Assembly: GCA_963682175.1 (NCBI GenBank) | Contig: OY821772.1 | Location: 54,396,925 to 54,460,924 of the forward strand | Length of the DNA stretch: 64,000 nt | Direction of reading: 5' to 3' | Source: Triglochin maritima | Lineage: Eukaryota > Streptophyta > Magnoliopsida > Alismatales > Juncaginaceae | Shown: positions 25,031-38,000 of the stretch, piece by piece | Numbering within the stretch: position 1 is the first letter of the stretch | How the letters are laid out: each line of letters opens with the position of its first letter | Translations under genes and position numbers: made by a program | The notes under the pieces: generated by a model | Told to the model about the DNA's origin: nothing | The model's database searches: none | Seen by the model: only the letters and a program-made list of their open reading frames with translations

Positions 25031-25141
25031 CTCTTGAGACTAGCATTCTTTTATTTTTGGGATCATAACATTTATATTCCTTTTTCCGAAATGAATACCC
25101 CAAAAAAAACACATTTAATAGAGTTGTAGTCGAGTTTGTCA

Positions 25142-26270
25142 TTACGTTTTTTTGTGAACAAAGCAGATGCACCCAAAAACTCTAAGATGGTCAAGATTAA
25201 TCTCTTTATTGTATAAAATTTCGAGAGGTTTTTTATTGTTAATTGTAGGACTAGGAAGACGGTTTATGATGTAAGTAACAGTAAGAACAGCATCAGACCA
25301 GAATTGTTTTGGGACATTGTTTTGAAAAAGAAGTGATCGTGTGACATTTAAAAGATGTTGATTTTTCCTTTCTGAAAGCCCATTTTGTTGCGGAGTATTA
25401 ACACACGAAGTTTGATAAAAAATACCCTTTTGTTTTAAAAGATTTTGAAACAAATTGCTCATATATTCAGAGTCGTTGTCAGACCGAAAGACACGAATTT
25501 TTGCATCAAACATATTTTCAATAAAACGTAAAAAATCACAAAAGACTGAGTAAGTATCAGACTTGTTTTTTAGTAAGTAAATCCAAGTTGTTCGAGAAAA
25601 ATCATCAATAAAACTGATAAAGTAGTGAAAGCCATTATGAGATTCAACAGGAGCAGGTCTCCAAATGTCAGAATGAATTATCTCAAATGGAATATAAGTT
25701 TTTGTGCTAGATTTTGAAAAAGGCAATCGAGTTTGTTTAGCAAAACGGCATACATCACATAATAATTCAGACGAAAAAAACAGGAAATAAAGATTTTAAC
25801 ACATTTGAAGATGGATGACCCATTCTTCGGTGCCAGAGATTATGATCAATTTTGATATGATATGCTTGTTGATTGGTTTCCAGAACATAAAGACCATTTT
25901 GGAGGATACCTTTACCAATCATCCTCCCTGTGATACGATCCTGAAAAAATACGATATTAGGAGTGAATACAACGTTACAATTTAAATTACTAGTAATTTT
26001 GGCTACCGAAATTAGGTTATCATCAAGATTAGGAATATATAAAATATTATCACCAGTATTATTGACTAATTTTTCTTTTCCTATTCCTTCAATTTGTATT
26101 TTATTTCCATTAGCAACGGTAACAAATTTATTTAATAGTTGCAGATTTTGGGTAATGTTATCAAGTAAAGACGGGTCTCTGGTCATATGATCTGTGACCC
26201 CGGTATCAATAATCCAAGATTTATTTGTAGAATTAGTAGGCAATCCAGAAAAAAATGCAATATCAGACAT
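25142..26270 (-). pseudogene. copia 1 protease and integrase, broken
   Basis: The protease part has DTGVTDHM in place of the usual DSGASDHM. GAG-pre-integrase follows with LWHRRMGHPS. After a stop/frameshift near 25740-25767 the integrase core continues with IHSDIWRPAPVES, FRSDNDSEYMS (usually RSDNG) and NGLSERKNQHLL, which together supply a D,D,E set. Further changes make a working product unlikely. Confidence 0.92.
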
Positions 26271-26599
26271 AATTTGACTACTTGCATAATTACCTGTTGC
26301 AGGGGGGTAGTCTGCAAATATTCGTTTAGATGATCCACTAACCGGCGTATCGGATCCGGGTTGGGTGCTCCATTACTGGATCCGAAAAAAACAGACCCGT
26401 TGGAATCGGGTAATGCGGATCTTCTGGATCCGGTGTGGATTCAGTTGTCTTCGTTTCGGATCGGGTCGGAATATCAGGATTTGCTGAGATTATTTAAACC
26501 TGCATTTTTCGCAAACAAGAGAAAGTTAGGGTTTTCTTTGTCGCTTCGGCTTCCGCCGCTCCCGCTTCCGTCGGGCTGCTGGCTGGCGCTGCTGCCGGC

Positions 26600-27514
26600 G
26601 ATGCTCTCCACCATATTTGCTTGTCTGTTCTTGTTGTTTCTTTGAGGTCGGAGGTGTGGGTGGAGAAACCAGCAGTTGTTGGAGTTGTGTCCGATCTTCT
26701 TGCAGTTTTCACAGTGTTCTTCTTTGTGTTTTCCGAATGATTTTGTGTTGTTTTAGCTTCGGTTTTGGTTTTTTCCGGCAAAAAAGGCTTGGTTTTCATT
26801 TTTGTCCTTTTGCTGATGAGCCATGGTTAATCTTTGGGATTCTTCCCGGAGAACCATCGCAGTGATAGCGGCGAAAGAAGGAAACTCTGGTGACAATAGC
26901 ACCTGACTTCTGATATTTTCAAATGAAGAGTTCAGTCCTGCTAGGAACTGATAGATTCGGTTTTGTTCTGTCCTTTGTTGAATGATGTCCGCGTTGGTTG
27001 TCGGAGGTTCATAAACTCCCAACTCATCCCACACTCGTCTGAGAGTACCGAGGTACTCAGTGACGTTTCGGGTGTTTTGTTGATTTTGTGCGATTTCTTG
27101 CTTGATCCGGAAGATGTGTGCAAAGTTCTGATTTTTTCCAAAGTGCTCTTGAATGGCTTCCCAGAGCTCCTTTGCGCTATCTTTGTAGATGAATATTTCT
27201 ACGATTTTGGCTTCCATAGACGCGATGATCCAGGACATGACCTGGTGATCGGCGGTTTGTCATTCGTCCATGGCTTTGTTATCAGATCCTTCCTCTGGTT
27301 TTGGTGTTTGCCCAGTGATGTGGTCGATCCTCCCTCGGCCGCTGAGGAAAAGGGTTACAACACGCGCCCAGGAGAGATAGTTCGCCTCGTTCAGGGGAGT
27401 GGAAACCAGGCGGTGCATGGCTCCTTCGAGGTGATTTCTTTCCGATATGCTTTTTGAGTTTATTTTTCTTCTCCTCCTTTTTTTGGGTATGGATGTGGGT
27501 GTATCGACCTGCAA
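26600..27514 (-). pseudogene. copia 1 gag, broken
   Basis: The frame opens at 27514 with MQVDTPTSIPKKRRRR and continues with NYLSWARVVTLFLSGRG, a copia-type gag start. A TGA replaces Trp at about 27257 (DE*QTADHQ). The frame then reads on through SWIIASMEAKIVEIF and REESQRLTMAHQ. A later shifted segment encodes the zinc knuckle CENCKKIGHNSNNC (CX2CX4HX4C) near 26690. Confidence 0.9.
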
Positions 27515-27574
27515 CCCCCTAGATGAGGTGAGGCCGATGAGGACAGTAGGGAGGTCTGAGGCTTGCGGATTACT

Positions 27575-27586
27575 GCTCTGATACCA
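27575..27586 (-). other. primer-binding site, copia element 1
   Basis: On the minus strand TGGTATCAGAGC follows the 5' LTR directly and is complementary to the 3' end of plant initiator-Met tRNA. Confidence 0.92.
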
Positions 27587-27778
27587 TGTTGAAAACGAAG
27601 GAGAAGATGAAGATTTTTTGTATATTTCTTATCTTGTATTACATGATTTGTGTTTATTTATACAAATACAAAAGATCCGTTTGAGCCTCATAAATATGGA
27701 ATTAATGTTGTTGGAAAACTGGAAGGGATGACTGGCTGAAGATGGATCGTCGGAGGACAACGGTAGGATGTTTCAACA
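27587..27778 (-). repeat. 5' LTR of copia element 1, 192 bp, complete
   Basis: On the plus strand it begins TGTTGAAAACG and ends GATGTTTCAACA, giving the TG...CA ends expected of an LTR with 8-bp inverted ends TGTTGAAA/TTTCAACA. The short length is within the range for copia elements. Confidence 0.93.
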
Positions 27779-27937
27779 AACTAAGTTTCTCCTATCATTA
27801 CGAAATGTGCACGGAGCATAAAAGTGTTTGGATGACCCCCAAATACTGTATCGACTCCCATGTTGTAGGGAAGTTGGAATTTGCACCATCCAAACGCCCC
27901 TTAGATGTATTATAGAAGGAATAGAAGTAGAGAACAA
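27779..27937. repeat. 159-bp direct repeat flanking copia element, right copy
   Basis: Partner of 22797-22955. After it, the flank continues TAGAAAATCATTG, whereas the left copy runs directly into the truncated LTR. Confidence 0.93.
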
Positions 27938-29254
27938 TAGAAAATCATTGACTTTGCAATCCAAATAAGCAGCTTTACCTGAAGTGGTATTCTTATTTTT
28001 ATAGAACGGATTTCCTAATCTGCATTATTGAACTCTAACACTATGTATTACTAGAAAAAAGGAAATGTATTCAGGAAAGTCATCACCTCACAGGAAAGAG
28101 AGAATGATGCTCTTTTTTGGATACAAAATGCTCACATCATATTCTGCATTTTATATTACTATAAGTGGGTCAATATGTACGAAGTACAAAAGGATTATGC
28201 ACATCATGCGGTGCGAGTTGGTTGAGAACTGTAGTTGAACTGAATTCTGAAATATTCTTATGGCTGGGTTGGTTCCACTATTATTGTAGTAGCCTTTAGA
28301 CAATTATAGGTTTGTGTACAAATTATATTATCACGAGAAAAATTGTTGATAATTATATCCAAGTGAGAAAGAAGAATCTTAAAGTCTAAGAGCATATAGT
28401 TGGAACTTGAATGAGTTCGGGTTACTGTTGATCTTAACATGCTTCTTCAACGATTTCACGTGAAGTTGTTTGTTCTTCTGAATGGGCACATGAAAATTGA
28501 CCCAACTTGTACCTCATATCGTGTAAATACAAGTTAATGACCAAGAATTACATTGTAAAAGCATAAACAGAGTCGAGTACAATTTCCAGCTACTTCTTGG
28601 AAGCACATAAACTAATCCAAATTTACACTTCAAAAGGAACACGATTATAGAACTAGTTCCGATATGCTCTTCTAAGTTCTGACGAATAACTTTTCTGGGC
28701 AGGACAACTATGATTCTTACTTCCGAAACCTCATTCTAAACTGAAATATTAAATTCAATTTCTTTTCACGGCAACTTTGGGTCGTCAAATGAAACTACAT
28801 TCACAGTTGGACATCTAAACATCTCGCGTGTTTGCATATTTGCATCAACAAGGGACACGTATTACGAATGTTGTGTGTTGAAAACAGGCTTACGCAGAAT
28901 GGGGTATTGCTTTTACACCATCAGATGCGGAGCAAGACGTATAACATGGCTGGAACAGGAAGATACCTATGGAATGTTATGGTTAATTTACAAATAACAA
29001 TGTGTCGAAGAAAAAACATTGCTAATTTACTGCAAATAAGATCGGAATCAATCACAGTAGAGTGAACCAAAAATACAAGCTAAGGAAGGCGCTTGAAGTG
29101 ATATTTTTTTAGTATTTTACAACTTATACGAGAGGCAATACAAAGTTCTAATAGTAACGCAGGAACTTGTCTGATTACAACTTCAAGCATCAGTTGATGA
29201 CTGCTGCAGTTATGCAGTCAAGACACGAGAATTCAGAAGTTGGCAAACACTCGC
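27938..29254. other. intergenic and 3' flank of the FAM32A gene
   Basis: AT-rich sequence without recognised coding or RNA genes. The right-hand few hundred bases are the probable 3' untranslated region of the minus-strand FAM32A gene. Confidence 0.55.
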
Positions 29255-30918
29255 TCATCCTGGACCAACTTTGGGAATGTCGTAGTGCTCGCTCATGTTA
29301 GCTAAATACTGATTGAAATCTTGGATTCTGTCCCGGTGAGACTTGTTTGCTGTTTTTGCCATTTTGTGTTGGTCAATCTTCTGCCTTTGCTCAATATATC
29401 GCCTCTCGGCTGGTGTAAGGTGGTCATCGATACTGGGCTGATGCTCTTCATCTCCCAACTTCTCGGTCTCATTCTTGTTATCGGTCAAATCAGTTTGTGA
29501 TCCGGTATCTCCACCTGATTTACACCAAAGAAACTATGGATGAGATGACCAAATAGTTTGAATCAAAATGGAGAATATTCTTCTGACTAATGATGGTTTT
29601 CCAAATAATAAGTGCTACCATATAATGCTGTTTAATTTAACTTTTTTTCAGGAGAGAGTAACAAGGAGAAGAAAAATGATCACCAGAGAATTCATCTTCC
29701 ATCTGGAAAATGCAATTGATTGAAGATTTCTCTCTCTATCCACTAGGAGTTGAAAGAGAGGTTATAAGGAGTTGGAGATCACATTAAAGCTTATTTTAGT
29801 CATTTAGAAGCACGTGAACATACTTAAAAGGGGAACAGAATGGTAACCTCAAAGATGAGGCAGCATAAGATGTCAAAAGGGCATACAATTACAGCTAAGA
29901 TATAGGACCATTGAGAACAATGAAGGAATGACATGGAAACTCAAGAGTCAAGACTATGGAACACAACTACAAGTTCAGAAAGAAACCCATGTTCAAGAGA
30001 AATGGGAGAATATACTGAAGTAAAAGGTTCATAATGGGAAGAGTTCCTCTCATTGCAGAACTCCTTGGAGTCAATCCCATGCTAAACACAAGCAGAAAAT
30101 AAAAACGAACAATACTGGTGACCTAGATAGATAAAATTATTATGGTAGAAACATGCCACCATGTCATATGTTAAGACAAGGAAAGAACCCCTTCAAAATG
30201 ACTAACTTTTTTATTTCAAAGGAATAGAATGGCGATTAATCTTGATACCACCTAAAATAAACAACATATCTCCAATTGACAATTTGACATCTAGACATCT
30301 AGTTGGGGTAGGCGACGAGTGAGACTCAGCAAGAATCACGGATCCAATATATGAATCGCCTTCACATTGACATGAAACGAGCTGAATGAATTTTCTGAAT
30401 GCAAAGGAAAAAGTACACATAATTGTCCCACAAAGGTGGAGCGGATGGCCGTAACTTTGGAAAAGTGTATAAACCAAACAGTTATCAACGCAGAAGGGAA
30501 AGAAATTCCTAGAGCCATTTTATCGGTTTCCTAGAGCCAGTTAAGATTTCTAATAGAGACTTGTTCTCCTGTGCAAGTTAACTAACTAAAGACATGATGT
30601 GTCCTTAACTCTTCATTAATAGTTCAAGCTACTTACACACAAAAAAGTTATTACCATCTCTACTTCATAATCTGTACTTAGCACCAATTAATTCTATAAA
30701 ACTACACACTTAATATCAAGTACTAGCAGAAAGCAGTATCAACATGTGATAGATGGATAAAGCAATGGATCTGTAGAACCTTTGTTTTCAGCATCTTGAG
30801 ACTCAAGATCAAATTGATGCTTGCACTTCTTTTTCTTCTTACTCCCACCAGCTTTAACATCCAAAGCTTTCCCTTTCAACTTTAATTTCCCAACAACCAC
30901 ATTCTCATATGCCGACAT
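29255..30918 (-). CDS. FAM32A: FAM32A homologue (spliceosome-associated small protein)
   Basis: Exon 1 (30918-30780) encodes MSAYENVVVGKLKLKGKALD and a lysine run. Exon 2 (29514-29255) encodes the rest, ending HYDIPKVGPG then a stop. The junction G|GT keeps the phase and uses GT-AG. The product is 132 residues, slightly longer than the roughly 112-residue animal protein because of an acidic linker (DNKNETEKLGDEEHQPSIDD). The C-terminal half, with LTPAERRYIEQRQKIDQHKM and RIQDFNQYLANMSEHYD, is the strongly conserved FAM32A signature. In humans FAM32A binds the late spliceosome and helps exon ligation; the same nuclear role is inferred here. An acceptor-like CTTACTTATAG four bases before the ATG suggests a 5' untranslated intron. 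Confidence 0.93.
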
Positions 30919-33900
30919 TTATCTATAAGTAAGACAGACAAATTCAAGTACATTGGTATTGAAGGCAACAGTTAAATTGAATGTTGAGGTGCCAGCTATA
31001 CTGTTTCAATAATGAATGGTTGACGCCAAAAGGAGAAAACATCATAGTTTAATTCAGCAACTCTTCTTCTTGACCTAACTGTTTTTGTACATCCTAGTGA
31101 CTTTTCCAAACTCTGAATACCTTCGTTGTCCTAGATGACATTTCAATCTATCATTTACTATTAGGGGATTATGGGTTGTGGGCTTGTGGCTATACCACAA
31201 AATAGCAACAGATACTGATATATCCTCGAATTACTACGAATAGCAATAGACACTGCACAGAAGGAACTTGGCCACAAACAAAAGTTCAAAGTTCAATGTA
31301 ATGATCCCTTTCTCTCCCTTAATAGTCCTTAGCACATTTGTTTTAGAAAGAATAGAATGACTGCAGTATCTAGATTTACGGGCACCAAATCCAAGCAAGC
31401 TCCCATCTCTGCGAGTAAAAGGGTAAAATCCTCATTTGAAAAATTCAACGGGACCTTGAAATAATGAAACTTACAAACCCAAAATTTGTAAACAATGAAC
31501 TCTATATTTACCTTGTCTGGATAGAAAGTCATTTCAAAATCAAGGTACTTGATTAAAAAAAACCAAGGTACTCGCATATCATTTGATTTTTCTATGTTTG
31601 GATGAACCTTGGCAATGTCAAACCATGAGGGAGCATTTTTTTGATTGGTCTATGACGGAGGGAATATGTTCAAACCTAAATAAGAGCTAGTTCAAAATAA
31701 AGAACTTGTAAATAATAATATGATTTATTGTCAGCCAAGTGAAAGATTGGTTTCAGCAACATAACTGGTGGATTTAAAAATGGACTAGTGGAGCATACGA
31801 GGATACATGGAACAACAAAAATAGGACATGTAAGGATACTAGTACCAACATAAAAAATGGAACAAAAAAACATAGTGACCACAACATGATCCAATGAACA
31901 TCTACGCCGAATCTGGGTGAAATCCACAAATGAGTTCCACCTAATCAAACAAAAAACCCAATTCTTAAAACAAAAAATCCACACCAAAACAAGCTAAAAC
32001 TACAGAATCACCACAAAACAAAAATCAGATTCACCAAAAGAACTCGCAAGCTTCAACCAAGCTCAAATACACTAGATCACCAAATCCACCCACCACCATC
32101 TCCACCACTTCCTTCAACCTCTCCAAAACCATCTCCACAACCTCATCTCTCCTTTTAACCACCACGCACGCTTCTTCTCGTAGAATGAATTCGAGCAGAG
32201 AAGATGGAACAAAAAACGATTGGAAAACCAACAGGATTCAAGCACGAAGTCGGAATCAAAACCTGATGCAAAGAGAAGGAAGACAACAATATGGACCAGA
32301 ACCAACGATCGGACACGGGCACACAGTGGAGCGGAGGCAGCAGCGAAAGAACGAGGAGTTGGAAATTGGGGAAAACGTGTGAGCAATTTGGCTTCGACAC
32401 TTCTGTAGTGAGGTAGAATTGTCAAAACCACATCATAGTATTTACAAATTGTAATGCTTGAGGGTACTTGTAAATGCCGCATCTTAAAAATCCAATTCGA
32501 AGTGAAATTTCATGTTGAAGTGGCGCTTATAAACGCACCCTAAGTGTACAAAAATCACAAGAAGATGTAGAAATAACCTAATGCAATTTCTAACATAATC
32601 CGACATGAGGCCCGAATTTAGCTCAAATTGAATCCTGCAAAGGCAAAAACAGTCCAAAATTTCCTTCTGAAAAGCACTCCTTTTCTTTTGAAATGAGATG
32701 AAATCCCTGAGAGATCAACCACCAGTGACGAAATCCATCCAAAAAAAAAACTATGAAAAAATGCTTAAACACGATATGTTTGGAGAAAGCACAGATCAAT
32801 ATAGACTAACAAAGTTTGTAAACAAACCATAGCTGTGATTGCTTGATGTAAGAATGGAAAAGTACGGAGAAACTGACCTTCGATTTGGGGCGAAACGAAA
32901 TGATGGGTGCGAAAACCCTGAAGAGGAGTGCGTGACGAGCTATTTTGGCCCATTTAAACGCAAAATAAAGGTGAAGACTAGTTGGGCACTTGAACTTCGC
33001 CATTTTATTTATAGCATTTTCTATTCTAATTCTAATGTTATATAACTTATATTATATTACAAAACTCGATACTTAGTTATAACGCTTAAGTTTTTTTTTT
33101 GTTGTCTCGATTTCAGTTTGCAAGGCCATGTTAATCAAAACTCCTTACCGAAAGAATGAAAGGAAAATGCGTTGTTTTTTTGTATAATAAAATAATGTAG
33201 AACGACATTAAGTTTAACATATGTAATGTAGAATCAATCAAATATGATTTAAACAATACTAACATGTCTGAAAAGTGCGTTCTCAAGAGATTCACAAAAG
33301 AAGTGAAAAGACATCGTTTTCAACCATAATTTTTAACTTGGAATGACATTATTTGCTCCCATCGACACAACAATGCATCTATTCTAGACGAGCCTAAATA
33401 GGAAACACAACAATTTTCAATACTTTGACCTGTATGCCACAAATCTTATGTACAATGGGCCCACTAACACACCATAGGCTGTCAGTTTTTGCACGGGACT
33501 TGAGATCTAGGCCAAGCTCGAGAAAAACTTGTCTTGAAAAAGATTAACTGAAATTGATAAAAAATGAATAGACCACCGAATACAAACATCACCCCAACTC
33601 AGAACCGCTAAACAAGTCCACTCAACTCGACTTGGGAAAGCTCAAGCTCGTTTCAAGATTTTCAGTCATATTTTTAAATATTTTTATGTATTGAACAATA
33701 TAAGAATATAATAGTCATTACTCGGAAATGTAGCTCAACTCTACTCGTTTACACCCCATGTCACCTCGTGTCATGGTAATTTGTCAAAGAGTTTCATTGC
33801 AAGGTACAATAAATAGTTAAGCCCTAGTTGGAAAATGGAACATGTTGAAAACCATCAACATAGTATAAATGTCATAAGTTCAATCTTAAAATGTCACTCC

Positions 33901-34436
33901 ACATATTGTTTCTACGAGAAACTACGAGTACAATCGTATTTTTCTTTAGGAGTGATTTGTTTTAAGGAAGTGAAAGATTTTCCAGAACTATAGTTTCATG
34001 ATTTCCCTTGATTTTACAGTTTTAGTGTGAGAAATCATGCTAAGTACAAAATTATAAGATTGTGACTTGTGAGACTCTTGTAATTGCACATCCAGAACTT
34101 CATCAATGGTCTATTTGGATAGTCTAAAGTATCGTATCTTTTATAGAAAAAATGTATTATTCAGAAGAAAAAAACAGTTTTCAATTCCATACGGTCTTTA
34201 AAGCACCATGAATAAACACGTTATAAATCTGTATTTTCCGTTACAAAAACATTTCTCTAAAAAAAAGGGGTAGTAGATATCTTATTGTCTCCGTGTGACT
34301 GTGTCCCTTCATCCTTCTTTCTTTTCCACCAAACCGAAGGCAATCTAAATATCTAATGTGTGTGCAAAACCTCCAAAGCAAAGTAGACCTCTTATTATTT
34401 CCATTATCCACTCCGAATCCCCAAAGCCCGGCAAAT
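30919..34436. other. FAM32A 5' intron/leader candidate, then intergenic DNA
   Basis: The acceptor just upstream of the FAM32A start implies a leader intron. The best donor I see is GAAG|GTCAGTTTC at about 32875 on the minus strand, which would place a leader exon at roughly 32876-32955, but this is not proven. Open frames at 32031-32482 and 31329-31987 show no known domain. From 33050 to 34430 I see AT-rich intergenic DNA and one CTCGAG-rich patch (33480-33730). Confidence 0.4.
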
Positions 34437-34450
34437 ATATATATATAAAT
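34437..34450 (+). promoter_or_regulatory. TATA-like element of the FTR variable-subunit gene
   Basis: ATATATATATAAATA lies about 125 bp before the start codon, a normal distance for a plant TATA box plus a short leader. A CT- and CCTCC-rich stretch follows, as in many plant leaders. Confidence 0.5.
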
Positions 34451-34569
34451 AAATAAAAAATACATAACCACTCCTCCCCTCACCTCCCCACCACAACCAT
34501 CTCCGGAATCTCCACACGTCCACTCCTCTCCTTTCCTCCACCAAATCTCAAACCCTAATCCTAACACCG

Positions 34570-35007
34570 ATGCCGACGATCGCCGCCGCCACCGCCGCCC
34601 TCACGACCTCCATAACACCCCGACTCAACCTCCTCCGCACTCCCCGCCTCCCTCTCCGTCCTCCCCCGACCGTCTCCTTCCGCTCCATCGCCTGCGTCAC
34701 CACCTCCGACACCCCCACCTCCACTTCCTACACCCCCGAGGAGATCGACGGGATGGGGAAGGTCGGGGCGAGAGTCAAGGTCAAGGTCCCGCTCAAGGTC
34801 TTCCACGTTCCCAAGGTCAAGGAGGTGGAGCTGGAGGGGTTGGAGGGGACGGTGAAGCAGTACGTGGGGATCTGGAAGGGGAAGAGGATTTCGGCTAACT
34901 TGCCGTTCAAGGTTGAGTTTGTGTTCAAGGATGGGATTGGGGACCGGCCCGGCCCGGTCAAATTCGTCGCGCATTTGAGGGCGGACGAGGTCGACTTTCT
35001 CGAGTAG
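34570..35007 (+). CDS. FTRA: ferredoxin-thioredoxin reductase, variable (A) subunit, chloroplast
   Basis: A single-exon gene of 145 residues. Residues 1 to about 48 are rich in Ala, Thr, Pro, Arg and Ser with almost no acidic residues, a typical chloroplast transit peptide. The mature part starts near YTPEEIDGMGKVGARVKVKV and continues with PLKVFHVPKVKEVELEGLEG, VKQYVGIWKGKRISANLPFK and GPVKFVAHLRADEVDFLE, the family's SH3-like beta-barrel. This subunit has no redox centre of its own. It holds the catalytic Fe-S subunit of FTR, which passes electrons from ferredoxin to thioredoxins in the stroma. The coding region is GC-rich compared with its flanks. The start is the first ATG in the frame. 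Confidence 0.96.
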   Translation: MPTIAAATAALTTSITPRLNLLRTPRLPLRPPPTVSFRSIACVTTSDTPTSTSYTPEEIDGMGKVGARVKVKVPLKVFHVPKVKEVELEGLEGTVKQYVGIWKGKRISANLPFKVEFVFKDGIGDRPGPVKFVAHLRADEVDFLE

Positions 35008-38000
35008 GATTGAGGTGCGTTGGATTGGATGGTATGGTTCGTTTCGTTTTGTGTATACTGATTTTGGATTGGTGGGGTTTTAAGTGGGGGAAGTGTTGTT
35101 TATACGCTGTTTATTCAGGTTATTATACGTGATCATATTAATAAATCTCCTGCTTTATATGTTGGTGTAATTGGTTGTATTAGTGTCCGGTATGCTGGAT
35201 GGAGTTGTGAGTTTGTGACTGTCTGGCAAATGGCAATTGAAAGGTGCGGCTTTTCTTTGGGGGTCAATATTGTTAATGGCAATCTCCAGTTTCTTTGGTT
35301 AGCACCTTATTTTAGTCAGCACCTCATTTGGTTCAAATTCCAGTGAGTTAGGTTTTGAATACGTTCTGCATCGATAGTGCTTCTCTTATTAATTAGGAAA
35401 TTAGCAAATGGGTCACCAACTCCTAGGGATGAAGCTTTAATATGGTCAGTCTTGCAGTTTGAATTCTTGAATATTTAGGGTTAGATACTCTTAATGATAA
35501 AATGATTAAATGAATATTTAGTGTTGGGAGTCTTGATATTCGTTTATGCCCCATGCCAACATCAGGGAGTTGGATTAAACTTAATGTGAAAGACAGCTGC
35601 GTACTGCTGACATGGTTATAATATGAGTTTTGCAATAATATTGCTACTCCTACTTTCTGGGAAAATCTGATTGAACTTTGTGGAATAGCAAGATGGCTGT
35701 AATATATTCCCTTCATGATCATCAAGTTTATTCATGAATCATGAACTGGGCAAATGGTAGAATTTAGCCGATAGAACAGCAGATTACTGTTAACTCTCCA
35801 ACTCTTAAAATTCAACTTAGTTTTTTTAATCATTTAAAAAATTGAAGTTAGTTATAGTATAGCTATTTGTTCACCATTATGTTGTAAGACATAGTAGATC
35901 ATCAGAACAGCAGTTGTGGTTATAAGTTTACCAATTTGATAATTTATTTAGCAAGGTTGAGGATTCCTCTTGGAGGAACAAATGCTTTGTGTAGCCATAT
36001 TCTGTGCTAGCATGAAGTTCCAGAGAATTTGGATTCCGTAAATGGTGATATCAGCATATGCCTCTAACATAGTTATGTAGTTATATTTGTTCTTTAAAGG
36101 ACATTAGGAGAAGGCAGATCTCTTGTTTTTTCCAAGTACTCAATCTTAGGTGGGGTTTAACCTGGGTTTTTGGAGAAAATTTTGTAGAATTACAAATGCA
36201 GTTAGAGTTGTTGAAAGAACTCCATGATCCATGTTATGCTTTCTATACTTATTTTTTGATTATTTTTTAGATTTCTTTTCCTTTGATTTTCGGTGGCATG
36301 AGAGTTCAAATGAGTTTGCCTCTATAATGAATGGAGGTAGTTAGGGAACTTCTGTTGACATTATCTTCTCGAATTTCTAAAGATAGTTCATATCGTTGTA
36401 CCTCATGCTTAAGACTGCTGAACAACTGTAATTTTTTGGTTAGAAGCAAATCAGCCTCACTTTTGCCCTTTATATTTCTTCATCTATGTGTCTAAGTTGT
36501 GAAATAATAGTACCAAATGGGCACATTTGCATTGCTTAAAATAAAAAAATATCATTCTACCTGGGATTTGATTTGATGAGAAGGGTCTCCTTTTTGTTAC
36601 GTTGTTCTGATGTTGATCATCTTTGCCGTGCTTTACAATTATCATCTCTAAATGGTTATGTTCAATGTTACAGCTATGTTGACCTTGTGCTATTTTGAGG
36701 AGGAATGTGGTCAATTGGTGGCACCAATTATTTATAGGATCTCTTGCCAATTATACTTGTGGGACTTCTTGCAATGTATTTTCTTTAAATGAATTTAATT
36801 TTTTTTGGATTTCACGAGTTGTTGCACTTTCATACGTAATCATAAGGAATTCAAGTATCACGAGGAAAACATTGTCATTCATAAAACGTAAAACCTCCAT
36901 TCAAGAAGGTGCATGTTACGTTATGCTGTTGTTTTTCTCTCTCTTTGTTGTATTGGTCGATTTTAAGTTATTTGTGTGGTCAGCATATGGAAACGTAAAC
37001 TCCCATCTTATCAGTGTGTTGAAAGAAACTTCCTTATGTCGTTATAAGACTAATTCTGTCTTTAAAGTTTAAAATATTAGTTCATGGCATTTTCCCTGCT
37101 TATTTCGTCAGATTTATCTCCTGATTTTTGTTTTACTTAAACATTTGTTGCATCTTTAGGTGTTCTTGTTCTGGGATTGTTGAGTCTTTAGTCTCAGGGT
37201 TGTGATTTTACTAATTCGTATTTTGCGGTTCTTATAAAATAAGATAGAACGACTTTAAAAAAGAAGTCTCCTTTGGAGTGCTGTATTGCTCTATCAACAT
37301 CAGATTCCCGTTGGTTAGAATTCATTCCTTTTTCAATTTGATGTTGAGATTAGATACACGTTGCATATTTCCTTTTATGATTAGATATTCCTTTCAAGCT
37401 TACCTAGAAGTGCAAACAAGTCGAGTTTAAGCAAGCCAGCTCAACTCGAGTTATTTCTGACTGCTCGTGGTCGGCTCGAAACTCAGACGAATTTCACTAC
37501 CAAACTTGGAACTCGGCCGAGCTCACAAGCTGCTCGATGAGGCTTGTTGGCTCAAAGAAACCAAGGGATAAAAATTATTAATGTTATTATTAAATTGCTG
37601 ATGGGAGGAGCCATGCTCCACGGCTGGACTGCCCTCCTGTGCTCTTCCGTACTTTCCCCCTTCTCTTCCGTACCTACACAGCAGGTAATGAGTTGGATTT
37701 TACAGAATAGCTGATGTGGGATTAAGTGCAAAAACCACTTTGAATATAATATCACTTTCATATTAGTTAATTTTGGTGTTCTTGGTCTGATGGTTGAGTT
37801 GCTGATTTTTTTCCAGAGATCCCAAGTTCGATCCGCATTTTCTTTGAATTCCACTTATTCTCCATCTTTTTTATTTTTTTAATATGTAAATTGGGTATTT
37901 CATAACGTAGTGTGATTTGGTAATTTAAATAAGTGTAATTAGTGTTAAATATAAATAGGATGATTAAATAGTTGATCTTATGTGTTCCTAACATACTTGC

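Larger units (their letters stand above)
22956..27778 (-). mobile_element. Ty1/copia retrotransposon 1, decayed, minus strand
   Basis: The order on the minus strand is 5' LTR (27778-27587), a primer-binding site TGGTATCAGAGC matching initiator-Met tRNA (27586-27575), gag, protease, integrase, reverse transcriptase, RNase H, a polypurine tract TTGAGGGGGCG, and the 3' LTR (23143 down to about 22957). Integrase precedes RT, which defines Ty1/copia. Every open frame is broken by stops or shifts, several of them TGA in place of Trp codons. The 3' LTR lacks its outer part, about the last 35 bp present in the other LTR. Instead of the usual 5-bp target duplication, the element is bordered by 159-bp repeats. 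Confidence 0.95.

Noticed and set aside
32031..32482. Overlapping minus-strand open frames near the FAM32A 5' region
   Set aside because: No recognised domain and a repetitive GAGGTTGTGGAGATGG composition; at most leader sequence, so not called as a gene.
34561..34974. Minus-strand open frame opposite the FTR subunit gene
   Set aside because: Shadow of a GC-rich coding region; the plus-strand protein is a clear family member.
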